DNA of 24,263 nt from CAZXCK01 sp964639225. GTDB taxonomy: Bacteria; Chloroflexota; Anaerolineae; Aggregatilineales; Phototrophicaceae. Made by a program: the position numbers and the translations under genes. The DNA lies in the NCBI GenBank assembly GCA_964639225.1, contig CAZXCK010000061.1:1-24263 (forward strand), in the 5' to 3' direction. Below are positions 14,969-23,249 of this stretch, piece by piece; the first letter of the stretch is position 1; the number at the start of each line of letters is the position of its first letter. A model generated the notes under the pieces. That model was not told the DNA's origin. It saw only the letters and a list, made by a program, of their open reading frames with translations, and did no database searches.

Positions 14969-15637
14969 ATGTTTTCCAACACGCGCTATGTGGCTGCTGC
15001 TCTGCTGGCGGCGCTGCTGCTGGGCGGCGTGCTGCTGGCCCAGTCACCCACGCTCACCGTCGATGACCTGCGCTGCGACCGCGACGAACTGATCGCTACC
15101 CAGCTTGAGCTGCACGAACTGCTGGACGACTTCGCCGACCGCCTGGACGATGACGCCGAAGGCACGCTGGCCGATCTGTACGCCGCCGGCCAGACTTACC
15201 AGGAACTCGCCGTCGATTGCGGCTACATTCCGCCAGACATCGGCGGACGCTTCACCGGAACCGACACCGACCTCATCCTGTCCGTGCTGGCGACGATCAA
15301 CGGCGACCCGCTCAACGGCCAACTGCTCTACAACAACGAAGCCGCCGCCGCCGATGGCTCCACGCTGGGCTGTATCGGCTGCCACAACAACGAGGATGTC
15401 GCTCCGCTGGTCGAGGGCACCTGGACGCGCTGGGACGAAACCTACCGCGATCTGCCGCAGTTCGCCGGTTACGACTTTGAGCAGTACATCGTCGAGAGTA
15501 TCATCAACCCCTGGGAGAACACCGTCGCTGGCTACCCGGAGAACACCATGCCCAACAACTTCGGCGACCGGCTGGACTTTCAGGACCTGGCCGATCTGAT
15601 CGCCTATCTCGAAAGCCAGGACCAACTGCTCGATTAG
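14969..15637 (+). CDS. Exported mono-haem cytochrome c
   Basis: The 222-residue protein has a signal peptide or anchor (about 8-25), a helical region with two Cys (36 and 84) and then one c-type haem domain: CIGCH (135-139) with Met194 in MPNNFG as the likely sixth ligand. The haem domain is a clear paralogue of the second haem domain of the preceding gene, with shared GDPxxGQ, YNxE, LGCxGCH, EYIVESI and MPxNFG. It is the last member of the bc-type operon, lying after a hairpin in a 104-bp gap, and probably carries electrons out of the complex. GAGG upstream supports the ATG. Confidence 0.9.
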   Translation: MFSNTRYVAAALLAALLLGGVLLAQSPTLTVDDLRCDRDELIATQLELHELLDDFADRLDDDAEGTLADLYAAGQTYQELAVDCGYIPPDIGGRFTGTDTDLILSVLATINGDPLNGQLLYNNEAAAADGSTLGCIGCHNNEDVAPLVEGTWTRWDETYRDLPQFAGYDFEQYIVESIINPWENTVAGYPENTMPNNFGDRLDFQDLADLIAYLESQDQLLD

Positions 15638-15701
15638 GCCGCTGGCTGGCGTTGTTGGGCGTTTTATCAGGCGCGGACTGCCAACAGAAAAGGATTTCCC
15701 T

Positions 15702-16760
15702 GTGACCGATCTCAATATCAACCTGGACGCGACTGTTGATTTCCTGGTGGAGCTGCTCAACACGCCCAGCCCCACCGGCTATCATGTCGAAGTGATGCCG
15801 GTCGTCGAGCGGGCCTTCGCCGCGCTGGACGTGCCCGGCCTGAGCATCTCGACCACGCCCAAAGGCGCGCTGCTGCTGCATCTGGCGGGCGAGGGCCGCG
15901 CCGAACCGGTGGGCATCACCGCCCACGTGGACACGCTGGGCCTGATGGTCAAAGAGATTAAGTCCAACGGGCGGCTGAAATGCACCAGCCTGGGCGGCAT
16001 CATGTGGGGCGGCATCGAATTTGAGGGCGTGACCGTGCGCACCCACAGCGACCGCCGCATTCGCGGCAGCGTCTCGCCGGTGAACCCCAGCGTCCACGTC
16101 AACCGCAAAATCCAGAGCACCGAGCGCAGCGCCGACACGGTCGAAATTCGCCTGGACGAGATCACCAGCAGCGCCGCCGAAACGCGCCAACTGGGCGTCG
16201 AGGTGGGCGACTTCGTGTTCATCGACCCGCGCGTGGAACTCACCGAGAGCGGTTTTATCCGTTCGCGCTTCCTGGACGACAAAGCCGGTGTGGCCGCTAT
16301 CTACGGCGCGCTGGCCGCCCTGCGCGACGCCGGACTCAGGCCGCCTGGCGATGTGTATGTGCTCATCTCGCATTACGAGGAAGTCGGTCACGGTGGCGCG
16401 GCGGGCTTCCCGCCGGACCTGGCCGAAGTGCTGTCGGTCGATATGGGCGCCATCGGCGAGGGGCAGGCCGGGGACGAATTCTCAGTCAGCATCTGCGTCA
16501 AGGACGGCGGCGGACCGTATCACTTCGACATGAATAATAAGCTGCGCCGTCTGGCGGAGACGTTCGACATCCCGCACAGGGTCGATATTTACGTTTATTA
16601 TGCCTCTGACGGCACCGCCTACTGGCGCGCTGGCGGCACGGGTCGAGTGGGGCTGGCCGGTCCGGGTGTGGACGCCTCGCATGCCTACGAGCGCACCCAC
16701 CGCGACGCCGTGCGCCACTCGGCGCATCTGCTGGCGCGCTACATGCTCGACGAAAGCTGA
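15702..16760 (+). CDS. M42 family metallopeptidase (aminopeptidase / endoglucanase-type fold)
   Basis: The 352-residue protein has the dinuclear metal centre of the M42 family: HVD (His75, Asp77), LDDK (Asp192/Asp193), EEVGHGG (Glu226/Glu227 as base and ligand), VDMGAIGEG (Asp247) and ASHAYERTH (His327). M42 enzymes are cytosolic, large multimeric aminopeptidases that cut the N-terminal residue of peptides. The start is GTG at 15702, chosen because AAAAGGA lies 8 nt upstream and the N-terminus fits the family. It is in line with the cytochrome operon but in a 64-bp gap and without functional link. coaX follows after 6 bp. Confidence 0.92.
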   Translation: MTDLNINLDATVDFLVELLNTPSPTGYHVEVMPVVERAFAALDVPGLSISTTPKGALLLHLAGEGRAEPVGITAHVDTLGLMVKEIKSNGRLKCTSLGGIMWGGIEFEGVTVRTHSDRRIRGSVSPVNPSVHVNRKIQSTERSADTVEIRLDEITSSAAETRQLGVEVGDFVFIDPRVELTESGFIRSRFLDDKAGVAAIYGALAALRDAGLRPPGDVYVLISHYEEVGHGGAAGFPPDLAEVLSVDMGAIGEGQAGDEFSVSICVKDGGGPYHFDMNNKLRRLAETFDIPHRVDIYVYYASDGTAYWRAGGTGRVGLAGPGVDASHAYERTHRDAVRHSAHLLARYMLDES

Positions 16761-16766
16761 GGCCGT

Positions 16767-17552
16767 ATGCTGCTGGCGATTGACATCGGCAACACCAACG
16801 TCCACCTGGGCCTGTGGCGCGACGACGCCTGGGCGCAGAGCTGGCGCGCGCGCACTGTCCCGGATAAGATGCCCGACGAATACGCCGTGCTGGTGCGCAA
16901 TTTCTTCACCAGCGCTGGCGTAAAATGGGCGGACATCAGCGGCGTGGTGATCGGCAGCGTGGTCCCCCCGCTGACCGAGGCGTTTGTCGAACTGGTGCAG
17001 CGTTACGGTCAGCAGGAGCCGCTGGTCGTCAACCACAGCACGCCGACCGGCATCAAACTGGCGATTGACCAGCCAGAGCAGGCGGGCGCGGATCGCATCG
17101 TCAACACGGCGGCGGTGTGCGCTCTGTATGGCGCGCCCGCCATCGTCATCGACTTCGGCACGGCCACCACCTTCGACGTGATTTCGTCCAATGGCGAGTA
17201 TCGCGGTGGGGCCATCGCGCCCGGCATCCGGCTGGCGCATGACGCGCTGGTGAGCCGGGCGGCGCGCCTGCACAAAGTGGACCTCGAACCGCCGCCCAGT
17301 CCCATCGGCGGCAACACCATCCACGCCATGCAGAGCGGCATCTTCTGGGGCTATGTGGCGCTCGTCGAGGGCATGGTGGCGCGCATCAAAGCCGCCATGC
17401 AGCAGTCCGGCGAGCAGAACATCCAGGTGATCGCCACCGGCGGGCTGGCGCGCGTGTTCCGCCAGCACACGGACGTCATCGACCGCATCGCCCCCGAACT
17501 GACACTGGACGGCCTGCGCCTGATCTACCTGCGCAATCACCCCGGCGCGTAA
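16767..17552 (+). CDS. coaX: Type III pantothenate kinase (CoaX)
   Basis: The 261-residue protein has the ASKHA-fold signatures of CoaX: IDIGNTN at the N-terminus (Asp6), GADR (107-110, with the catalytic Asp109), IDFGTATTFD (128-137) and GGAIAPGI. It phosphorylates pantothenate in the first step of coenzyme A synthesis. CoaX is insensitive to CoA feedback and often requires a monovalent cation. It lies 6 bp downstream of the M42 peptidase gene, so the two are co-transcribed. The start ATG has only a weak GAGG upstream. Confidence 0.95.
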   Translation: MLLAIDIGNTNVHLGLWRDDAWAQSWRARTVPDKMPDEYAVLVRNFFTSAGVKWADISGVVIGSVVPPLTEAFVELVQRYGQQEPLVVNHSTPTGIKLAIDQPEQAGADRIVNTAAVCALYGAPAIVIDFGTATTFDVISSNGEYRGGAIAPGIRLAHDALVSRAARLHKVDLEPPPSPIGGNTIHAMQSGIFWGYVALVEGMVARIKAAMQQSGEQNIQVIATGGLARVFRQHTDVIDRIAPELTLDGLRLIYLRNHPGA

Positions 17553-17652
17553 CGCGACTTTTAGCCTGCTCTAGTGCAGGACTCATCGTTTACCGATAAT
17601 CGGCTGTTAGGGTGGTGATGAAGCAGTTGGAAGTGATGAATTGAGGTGTACG

Positions 17653-17820
17653 ATGTACGACATTCTGCCGACCAGCGACACCGACCCCAAGAGCGACGAA
17701 AACGCGCTGCGCCAGGAAGAAATCCGCGAGGAAGCCCGCGAGCATCAGTTGGCCGAAGAAGTGGAAGAGGCCGAAGACGAACAGGAAGAAGAAAACGAGG
17801 ACGCTGAGTCCGACTCGTAG
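17653..17820 (+). CDS. Small highly acidic hypothetical protein
   Basis: This 55-codon gene is preceded by GAGGTG at 6 nt and encodes a protein of which about 40 per cent is Glu or Asp. It begins MYDILPTSDTDP, has a helical middle (NALRQEEIREEAREHQLAEE, near residues 18-37) and ends in a run of Glu/Asp. I recognise no family. It lies alone between coaX and the convergent malZ terminator, and a hairpin follows its stop. Its Glu-rich helix could bind a basic protein or metal ions, but this is speculation. A chance ORF is possible in GC-rich DNA; the ribosome binding site argues against it. Confidence 0.6.
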   Translation: MYDILPTSDTDPKSDENALRQEEIREEAREHQLAEEVEEAEDEQEEENEDAESDS

Positions 17821-17840
17821 GGACGACGCCTGCGTCGTCC
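17821..17840 (+). terminator. Hairpin after the small acidic gene
   Basis: GGACGACGC (17821-17829) and GCGTCGTCC (17832-17840) form a perfect inverted repeat directly after the stop codon. No T run follows, so it is a weak terminator candidate or a stabilising 3' hairpin. Confidence 0.4.
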
Positions 17841-17852
17841 AGCAACCGGATA

Positions 17853-17888
17853 ATCAAAAAAGCGCCCCAGTCGCCTGACCGGGGCGCT
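17853..17888 (-). terminator. Intrinsic terminator of malZ
   Basis: AGCGCCCC (17861-17868) and GGGGCGCT (17881-17888) form a perfect 8-bp stem with a 12-nt loop. On the minus strand the stem is followed by TTTTTGATT, a clear intrinsic terminator just 8 bp beyond the malZ stop. Confidence 0.85.
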
Positions 17889-17895
17889 GCTGATT

Positions 17896-19767
17896 CTAAC
17901 GCTGGACTTCCAGCAGAAGCGCCGCGCCGCGCTCCAGCGCGGGCAGGGCCAGCGCGCCGTTTTCGACGACGACCGGCTCCCCACTGAGCAGATCGACCAG
18001 GCGCGTGCCATCGACCAGACCGGCGTGCCACACCGGCAGACTGCGCGGCGGCTGCGTGCGCGGTCCACGATGACCGATGACGACGATCTGCTGCTCGGCG
18101 GACTGCCGCTGGAAGGCCCACAGGTCGCCTTCGGCATACAGGCGCTGGTAGCCGCCATGTCGCAGCGCCGGGGCCGTGCGCCGCAGCTCGATGAGTCGGC
18201 GATAATGGGCCAGCATATCCTGGTCCCATTCCGATTCGTCCCAGGGCATGGTGCGCCGGTTGTAGGGGTCGTTTTCGCCGCCCATGCCGATCTCGTCGCC
18301 GTAGTAGACGCAGGGCACGCCGGGATAGGTCATCAGCATGGCCGCGCCCAGCTTGACCAGCGACTTGTCACCGTTGACGATATTCAGAATGCGCGTTGTG
18401 TCGTGGCTGCACAACTGGTTGAACTGCTGCCGCGCCACCACCCAGGGGACCGCCGCCCGGAAATAGTCGAGCTGGTCGGCAAAGGCATCCGACGGCATCG
18501 GGGCCGGGTCGGTGCTCTCTGGCCGCCATTCCGTGCCCAGGTCATGACCACTCAGCCAGCGCCACATCGGCAGATTAAAGCCCTTGTAGTTCATGGTGGC
18601 GTCCAGTTCGTCGCCCTGCAGATGCGGCGTGCCGTCGAAGAAGTGCTCGCCGAAAATGTACGAGTCGGGATATTCCGCCTTCAGCGCGGCGCGCATCTCG
18701 GCGTTGACCTCGTGCAGAAGCTGATCCGCGCCGTGCCGCGCCGTCATGTTGAGCACGTCCAGCCGCCAGCCATCGATGCGGTAGGGCGGGCGCAGCCAGT
18801 GTTGCAGCACCGAATCCGGCTGGCGATACATCACGTCGCGCAGCTTCTGGCTGGCGTAGTTGAGCTTGGGCAGCGTATGCACGCCCAGCCACGACAGATA
18901 ATCCTGCCGCTCGTCATCATAGAACGTGTAGTACTCGGCGCTGTCGGCGTTGGGGTCGGCCTGGGCCTCGGTGAACCAGGGATGCAGATTGCTGGTGTGG
19001 TTGGGCGTCACATCCAGGATTACGCGCATTCCCGCCTCGTCGAGCGCCTCGCGCAGCGCGATCAGCGCCTCGTTGCCGCCCAGGTGCGGGTCCACGTTAA
19101 AGAAATCGTCGATGTTGTAGCGGTGGTTGCTGCGACTGGTGAAGATTGGGTTGAGATACAGCGCGTTGGCCCCTAGCTGGCGGATGTAATCCAGCTTCTG
19201 CTGGATGCCGGGCAGGTCGCCGCCGTAAAAGTCGATGCTGCCGCTTTCCTGGTAGCGCAGGGGTATCTCGCCCCATTCGCGCAGTTGTACGCTGTGGCCT
19301 TTGTAGGTCCAGGCATCGGGCAGCACATTGAGCGACGGATCGCCGTTGTGAAAGCGATCCGGGAAAACCTGGTAGAAGACGGCGTCATCCAGCCAGGGCA
19401 CGGCCTGGAAGTCGGCCAGCAGCTTAAAATCGTAGCTGTCCGGCATCTCGGCGCGGTTGATGCCCAGCGCGTTGAGGTAGAAGGCGCCCTCGTCGGTGAT
19501 GAGTTTGAACTGGTACGGGTTGGACGGCATATGCGCGTTCAGCGGCCCGCTCCAGTAGACCGAGGCCGCGTCGCGCTCGGCGCGCGTCATGGCGTCCAGG
19601 TGGCGCTCACCATCCGGCATGGAGCAGATATAAACGCGGCGCACCGGCGCATCGACCGGGACGCGCAGCCGCAGCGTCACCGTCTCGCCCAGCGCGGGCA
19701 GCGGATTGGAGACGTACAGCGCGGAGCCGTCATGATGGACTCCGGCAGCCCAGTGAAGGTTGTGCAT
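17896..19767 (-). CDS. malZ: Maltodextrin glucosidase / neopullulanase-like GH13 enzyme (MalZ-like)
   Basis: The 623-residue protein has an N-terminal immunoglobulin-like domain (about 1-120), a GH13 barrel and a C-terminal beta domain. It shows FYQVFPDRF (131-139), DVTPNHTSN (252-260), GWRLDVLN with nucleophile Asp337, FGEHFFD with acid/base Glu374, and SHDTTR with Asp456. The stretch GEHF..LQ.DELDATMNYKGF is characteristic of E. coli MalZ, which releases glucose from the reducing end of maltodextrins. The ATG at 19767 is preferred because a promoter-like TTGAAG-17-TACCAT lies at 19817-19845; longer in-frame starts fall in or upstream of it. There is no signal peptide, so it is cytosolic. 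It is downstream of malQ on the same strand, but a terminator separates them. Confidence 0.87.
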   Translation of the reverse strand: MHNLHWAAGVHHDGSALYVSNPLPALGETVTLRLRVPVDAPVRRVYICSMPDGERHLDAMTRAERDAASVYWSGPLNAHMPSNPYQFKLITDEGAFYLNALGINRAEMPDSYDFKLLADFQAVPWLDDAVFYQVFPDRFHNGDPSLNVLPDAWTYKGHSVQLREWGEIPLRYQESGSIDFYGGDLPGIQQKLDYIRQLGANALYLNPIFTSRSNHRYNIDDFFNVDPHLGGNEALIALREALDEAGMRVILDVTPNHTSNLHPWFTEAQADPNADSAEYYTFYDDERQDYLSWLGVHTLPKLNYASQKLRDVMYRQPDSVLQHWLRPPYRIDGWRLDVLNMTARHGADQLLHEVNAEMRAALKAEYPDSYIFGEHFFDGTPHLQGDELDATMNYKGFNLPMWRWLSGHDLGTEWRPESTDPAPMPSDAFADQLDYFRAAVPWVVARQQFNQLCSHDTTRILNIVNGDKSLVKLGAAMLMTYPGVPCVYYGDEIGMGGENDPYNRRTMPWDESEWDQDMLAHYRRLIELRRTAPALRHGGYQRLYAEGDLWAFQRQSAEQQIVVIGHRGPRTQPPRSLPVWHAGLVDGTRLVDLLSGEPVVVENGALALPALERGAALLLEVQR

Positions 19768-19816
19768 GGTCAGGTGCCGATCTGTTGGTTGGTCGTTAAG
19801 GTGCAGAATGCAGATC

Positions 19817-19845
19817 ATGGTAGTGCAGATTGTGCCGGGCTTCAA
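19817..19845 (-). promoter_or_regulatory. Candidate promoter of malZ
   Basis: On the minus strand TTGAAG (19840-19845), a 17-nt spacer and TACCAT (19817-19822) give a moderate promoter match, about 50 bp upstream of the chosen malZ start. No ribosome binding site of note is seen. Confidence 0.4.
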
Positions 19846-19857
19846 CGGTAATCCACC

Positions 19858-19892
19858 AATCAAAACAGGGAACGCCAGTACAGCGTTCCCTG
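19858..19892 (-). terminator. Intrinsic terminator of malQ
   Basis: CAGGGAACGC (19866-19875) and GCGTTCCCTG (19883-19892) form a perfect 10-bp stem with a 7-nt loop. On the minus strand it is followed by TTTTGATTGG. It lies 33 bp after the malQ stop and upstream of the malZ promoter. Confidence 0.85.
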
Positions 19893-19925
19893 TCACAATG
19901 CCGCGATTGATGCCGCGCCCGCGAC

Positions 19926-21461
19926 TCAGCGGCGGGCGACGTCGCCGTAGTTGTCCTCGCGCTGGTCCGGGCGGCGGCGGTACAGCCAGGTGAGATGCGC
20001 CAGCCGGTGCTTCACCGGATCGTCCAGGCGGTCGGCGGTGAAGCGCCAGCGCCAGTTGCCGCCCTCGATTCCGGGCGTGTTCATGCGGGCTTCGGCCCCC
20101 AGGTTGAGGATGTCCTGCATGGGGGCGACGAACGTATGCCCCACCGACGCCATACCGAGCCGGATCAGCGTCCAGTTGGCTTCGTGAATCTCGCGGTTAA
20201 GATAGTCGCTGATGAACTGCCGGTTATGGTCCGAGAGTTCCTGGTTCCACCAGCCGATGGTCGTGTTGTTGTCGTGCGTGCCGGAGTAGACCACGCAGTT
20301 GGGCACGTGATTGTGCGGCAAGAAGACGTTCTCCGGGTCGCTCCAGGCGAATTGCAGCACCTTCATGCCGGGCAGCTCCAGTGTGTCGCGCAGTTCGACG
20401 ACGCCGGGCGTGATTTCGCCCAGGTCCTCGGCGATGATGGGCAGCTTGCCCAGGGCCGCGTCCAGCGCGTGGAAGAAGTCGATGCCCGGCCCTTCGACCC
20501 ACTCGCCATTGACGGCGGTCGGCTCGCTGGCGGGAATCTCCCAGAAGGCTTCGAACCCGCGAAAATGGTCAATGCGCACCAGGTCCACCAGTTCCAGGCA
20601 GGCTTTGAAGCGGCTGATCCACCACGCATAACCGCTGGCTTTCATCACGTCCCAGCGGTACAGCGGGTTGCCCCAGCGCTGGCCCGTCTCGGCGAAGTAG
20701 TCCGGCGGCACGCCGGCCACGACGGTCGGGTTGCCTTTTTCGTCGAGGTAGAAGCGCTGGCGGTTGGCCCACACGTCGGCGCTGTCGTGCGCCACAAAAA
20801 TGGGAATATCGCCCACCAGCCGGATGTCGCGCTCGTTGGCGTAGCGGCGCAGGTCGCCCCACTGGCTGAAGAACACCCACTGCAAAAAGCGCTGCTTGGC
20901 GATGTCGTCGTGGTTTTGCTCGGCAGCTTCGGCCAGGGCTTTTTCATCGCGCAGGGCCAGCGGCTCCGGCCACTCGACCCAGGGCCTGCCGCCGTTCGCG
21001 TTCTTGATACCGATGTAAAGCACGTAGTCATCGAGCCAGTGCGCGTTGTCGGCCTGCCACAACTCGAAGGCGTTCCGCTGCCGGTCCTGGCCGCGTTCCA
21101 GGAAACGGCGGTAGGCCAGGTCCAGCAGGTGATTGTGATAATCGATGACCGGCCCGTAATCGACTTCATGTTCGGGAAAGTCCGGCACGTCGTCCAGGTC
21201 GGCGTGTTCCAGCCAGCCCTCGCCGACCAGCCGGTCCAGGCTGATGAGGTTCGTATTGCCAGCGAATGCCGACAGGCATTGATAGGGCGAGTCGCCGTAG
21301 CTGGTCGGACCCAGCGGCAGCATCTGCCAGACGGTCTGCCCGTTTTCGGCCAGCCAGTCAACGAAGCGGTAAGCGTATTCACCCAGGTCGCCGATGCCGT
21401 AGCGTCCGGGCAGAGATGTGGGATGCAGTAAAATCCCGCTGGAGCGCGGAAACAGAGTCAT
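19926..21461 (-). CDS. malQ: 4-alpha-glucanotransferase (amylomaltase, GH77)
   Basis: The 511-residue protein has the GH77 N-terminus SSGILLHPTSLPGRYGIGDLG, with GDSPYQ and SAFAGN typical of the bacterial short-form amylomaltases. The catalytic residues are visible: VRIDHFRGF (nucleophile Asp298), AEDLGEITPGV (acid/base Glu345) and SGTHDNNT (Asp397). It transfers glucan chains between maltodextrins, releasing glucose, and is cytosolic. AAAGGA lies 8 nt upstream of the ATG. With MalZ it forms a maltodextrin recycling pair, each as its own transcription unit. Length and motif order agree with the Thermus-type enzyme. Confidence 0.96.
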   Translation of the reverse strand: MTLFPRSSGILLHPTSLPGRYGIGDLGEYAYRFVDWLAENGQTVWQMLPLGPTSYGDSPYQCLSAFAGNTNLISLDRLVGEGWLEHADLDDVPDFPEHEVDYGPVIDYHNHLLDLAYRRFLERGQDRQRNAFELWQADNAHWLDDYVLYIGIKNANGGRPWVEWPEPLALRDEKALAEAAEQNHDDIAKQRFLQWVFFSQWGDLRRYANERDIRLVGDIPIFVAHDSADVWANRQRFYLDEKGNPTVVAGVPPDYFAETGQRWGNPLYRWDVMKASGYAWWISRFKACLELVDLVRIDHFRGFEAFWEIPASEPTAVNGEWVEGPGIDFFHALDAALGKLPIIAEDLGEITPGVVELRDTLELPGMKVLQFAWSDPENVFLPHNHVPNCVVYSGTHDNNTTIGWWNQELSDHNRQFISDYLNREIHEANWTLIRLGMASVGHTFVAPMQDILNLGAEARMNTPGIEGGNWRWRFTADRLDDPVKHRLAHLTWLYRRRPDQREDNYGDVARR

Positions 21462-21612
21462 AAGGCCATCCTTTCAAAGTTAGTTTACCGGGTGTTGATG
21501 GTCTGCGGCGTTCTTCGATAGCTGATCGCAGAATAAACCGGTTGTCAGCGCCGCCGCCAGCCAGTGATTCAAAACCGCTGGCTGTGAAAATGCCAACCCG
21601 CTAAAGGGGTTT

Positions 21613-21664
21613 GTGTCCCTTCAGTGGACACGCGCTGGGGTAGCCCGGTGTTTTAACGCCGGGC
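21613..21664. other. Gap with two hairpins between malQ and hisS
   Basis: The 275-bp gap (21462-21736) holds no gene. It contains GTGTCC/GGACAC (21613-21618 and 21626-21631) and a second hairpin with CCCGG/CCGGG-type arms around 21644-21663. The second resembles a hairpin at 9630-9648. No T run follows on the minus strand, so neither is a clear hisS terminator. Confidence 0.4.
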
Positions 21665-21736
21665 GGAGCCAACCGCGTCCAGGTGAGAGTCTCCACACGT
21701 ATTATGATGGATTTCCGTCGTTTTTGCAGGTGCAGC

Positions 21737-23074
21737 TTACACCCCCAGCATCTGGCGCACGCGGTCGGGCGTCTCGGACTGCTGCGACGTGATCTCCGCG
21801 CCGTCCTTCAGCCGCTTGAGCTTGACCAGCCCCGCCGCCGCCTCTTCCGGCCCGATGATCGCCACCAGCGGAATGCCTTTTTTATCGGCATGGGCGAACT
21901 GCTTGCCCAGCTTGCGGCCTTCCATCATCAGCTCGGTGTTGATGCCCGCCCGCCGCAGATCGCCCGCCAGCCGCGTCGATTCGGCCAGCGTCTCCTCGCC
22001 GAACACCGTCACCAGCACCTGCACCACCGTCCCGCCGATCTCCGGCGGGTACAGGTTGAGTTCGTCCATCAGCACCAGAATACGCTCGATACCCAGCGAG
22101 GTGCCAGTCGTCGGCAGGCTCTCCCGCCGGAAAATGCCGATCAGCTCGTCGTAGCGCCCGCCACCACAGATGCTGCCCACGTTCGGCTCGGTGATGACCG
22201 TCTCGTAAACCGGGCCGGTGTAGTAGCCCAGCCCGCGCACGACGGTGTAATCGAAGGCGTAGGTCTCCGCTGGAACGCCCAGATAGTCCATGTGCTCGGC
22301 CATCTGGCGCAGTTCGCTGATGCTGCGCGCCGCCAGCGGCAGATGCCCCAGCATGTCGTCCATCACGTCCAGGTTTTCCAGCCCCGGCTGCTGCGCGGTG
22401 ATGAGGTCCAGCATACGGGCGACAACGTCCGCTGCGATGCCCCGGTTTTCCAGTTCGGCGCGCACGCCCTCGGCCCCGGCCTTGTCGAACTTATCCACGC
22501 TGCGATACAGGTCCGGGAGCTGCTCGGCGGGCACACCGGAATACTCGCCGATGGCTGTCAGCAACTGGCGGTGGTTGATCTTCACCGAGAACTGCGGAAA
22601 GCCCAGCCGCTGTAGTGCGGTCACCGTCAGGCTGACGATCTCGGCGTCGGCAGCCGGACTCTCCACGCCGACGATGTCCGCGTCGCACTGGTAGAACTCG
22701 CGGTAGCGCCCGCGCTGAGGCCGCTCGCCGCGAAACACGGGCGAAATCTGGTAGCGCTTGAAGGGCAGCGTCAGGTCGTTCTCGTACTGGGCCACCACCC
22801 GCGCCAGCGGCACGGTGAGGTCATAACGCAGGGCCAGCTCCTCTTTGCTGCCGCGCCCGTGCGACACGCTGTAGATCAGATTCTCGGCTTCCTCGCCGTA
22901 TTTGCCCATCAGCGTCTCGCCCAGTTCGATGACCGGCGTCTGCAGCGGCTCGAAACCGTACAGGTGGAACACATCGCGCACCACATCGAAGACGTAATCG
23001 CGTTTAATCATGTCGGCGGGCAGAAAGTCGCGCATGCCCTTTGGCGGTCGCGGGGTGACGGTGGCTTTGCTCAT
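21737..23074 (-). CDS. hisS: Histidine--tRNA ligase (HisRS)
   Basis: The 445-residue protein is a standard class II HisRS. It has PKGMRDFLP near the N-terminus, LALRYDLTVPLAR (about 80-92), motif 2 FRGERPQRGRYREFYQCDADIVG (114-136), the HisA loop GLGYYTGPVYE and motif 3 GGGRYDELIG. A C-terminal anticodon-binding domain follows (VQVLVTVFGEETLAES, then EEAAAGLVKLKRLKDG near the end). It charges tRNA-His with histidine. AAGGAG lies upstream of the ATG. It sits behind a leader containing a possible promoter, a short ORF and an intrinsic terminator (23075-23278), which suggests attenuation. The only minus-strand gene in this part of the window, it is divergent from the gene at 23576. Confidence 0.97.
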   Translation of the reverse strand: MSKATVTPRPPKGMRDFLPADMIKRDYVFDVVRDVFHLYGFEPLQTPVIELGETLMGKYGEEAENLIYSVSHGRGSKEELALRYDLTVPLARVVAQYENDLTLPFKRYQISPVFRGERPQRGRYREFYQCDADIVGVESPAADAEIVSLTVTALQRLGFPQFSVKINHRQLLTAIGEYSGVPAEQLPDLYRSVDKFDKAGAEGVRAELENRGIAADVVARMLDLITAQQPGLENLDVMDDMLGHLPLAARSISELRQMAEHMDYLGVPAETYAFDYTVVRGLGYYTGPVYETVITEPNVGSICGGGRYDELIGIFRRESLPTTGTSLGIERILVLMDELNLYPPEIGGTVVQVLVTVFGEETLAESTRLAGDLRRAGINTELMMEGRKLGKQFAHADKKGIPLVAIIGPEEAAAGLVKLKRLKDGAEITSQQSETPDRVRQMLGV

Positions 23075-23113
23075 GGACGGTGCTCCTTATTTCGGTCAGA
23101 TCGGCGGCTGGCA

Positions 23114-23142
23114 GCAAAAAAGCGCGGACCAACGTCCGCGCT
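23114..23142 (-). terminator. Intrinsic terminator in the hisS leader (candidate attenuator)
   Basis: On the minus strand AGCGCGGAC (23134-23142) pairs with GTCCGCGCT (23121-23129) through a 4-nt loop, a perfect 9-bp stem. It is followed by TTTTTT. There is no minus-strand gene between here and the right edge of the intergenic region, so the stem most likely acts on the hisS leader itself. Confidence 0.75.
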
Positions 23143-23168
23143 CCGGTTTCAGCAGAGGTGGCGCTGGT

Positions 23169-23228
23169 TCAGTTCCGTATGCTGGTGTAATGCTGATAAT
23201 GGTACAACGCGGTCATGATCGAATCCAT
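23169..23228 (-). CDS. Possible short leader ORF upstream of hisS
   Basis: A 19-codon ORF (ATG at 23228) has an in-frame internal ATG at 23216. The shorter form starts after GGA at 7 nt and reads MTALYHYQHYTSIRN. It contains two His and three Tyr codons, which is suggestive but weak for a leader peptide. The ORF lies between the candidate promoter and the attenuator-like terminator. It may be a chance ORF. Confidence 0.3.
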   Translation of the reverse strand: MDSIMTALYHYQHYTSIRN

Positions 23229-23249
23229 AGCGCGATAAGCTGGCCGGTC

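Noticed and set aside
19768..19896. Longer N-terminus of MalZ
   Set aside because: The extra 43 codons have no ribosome binding site, would cross a promoter-like sequence and partly overlap the malQ terminator.
19995..21431. Long plus-strand ORF opposite malQ
   Set aside because: It is the shadow of malQ in GC-rich DNA. The minus strand gives catalytic motifs of a known family, while this frame resembles nothing.
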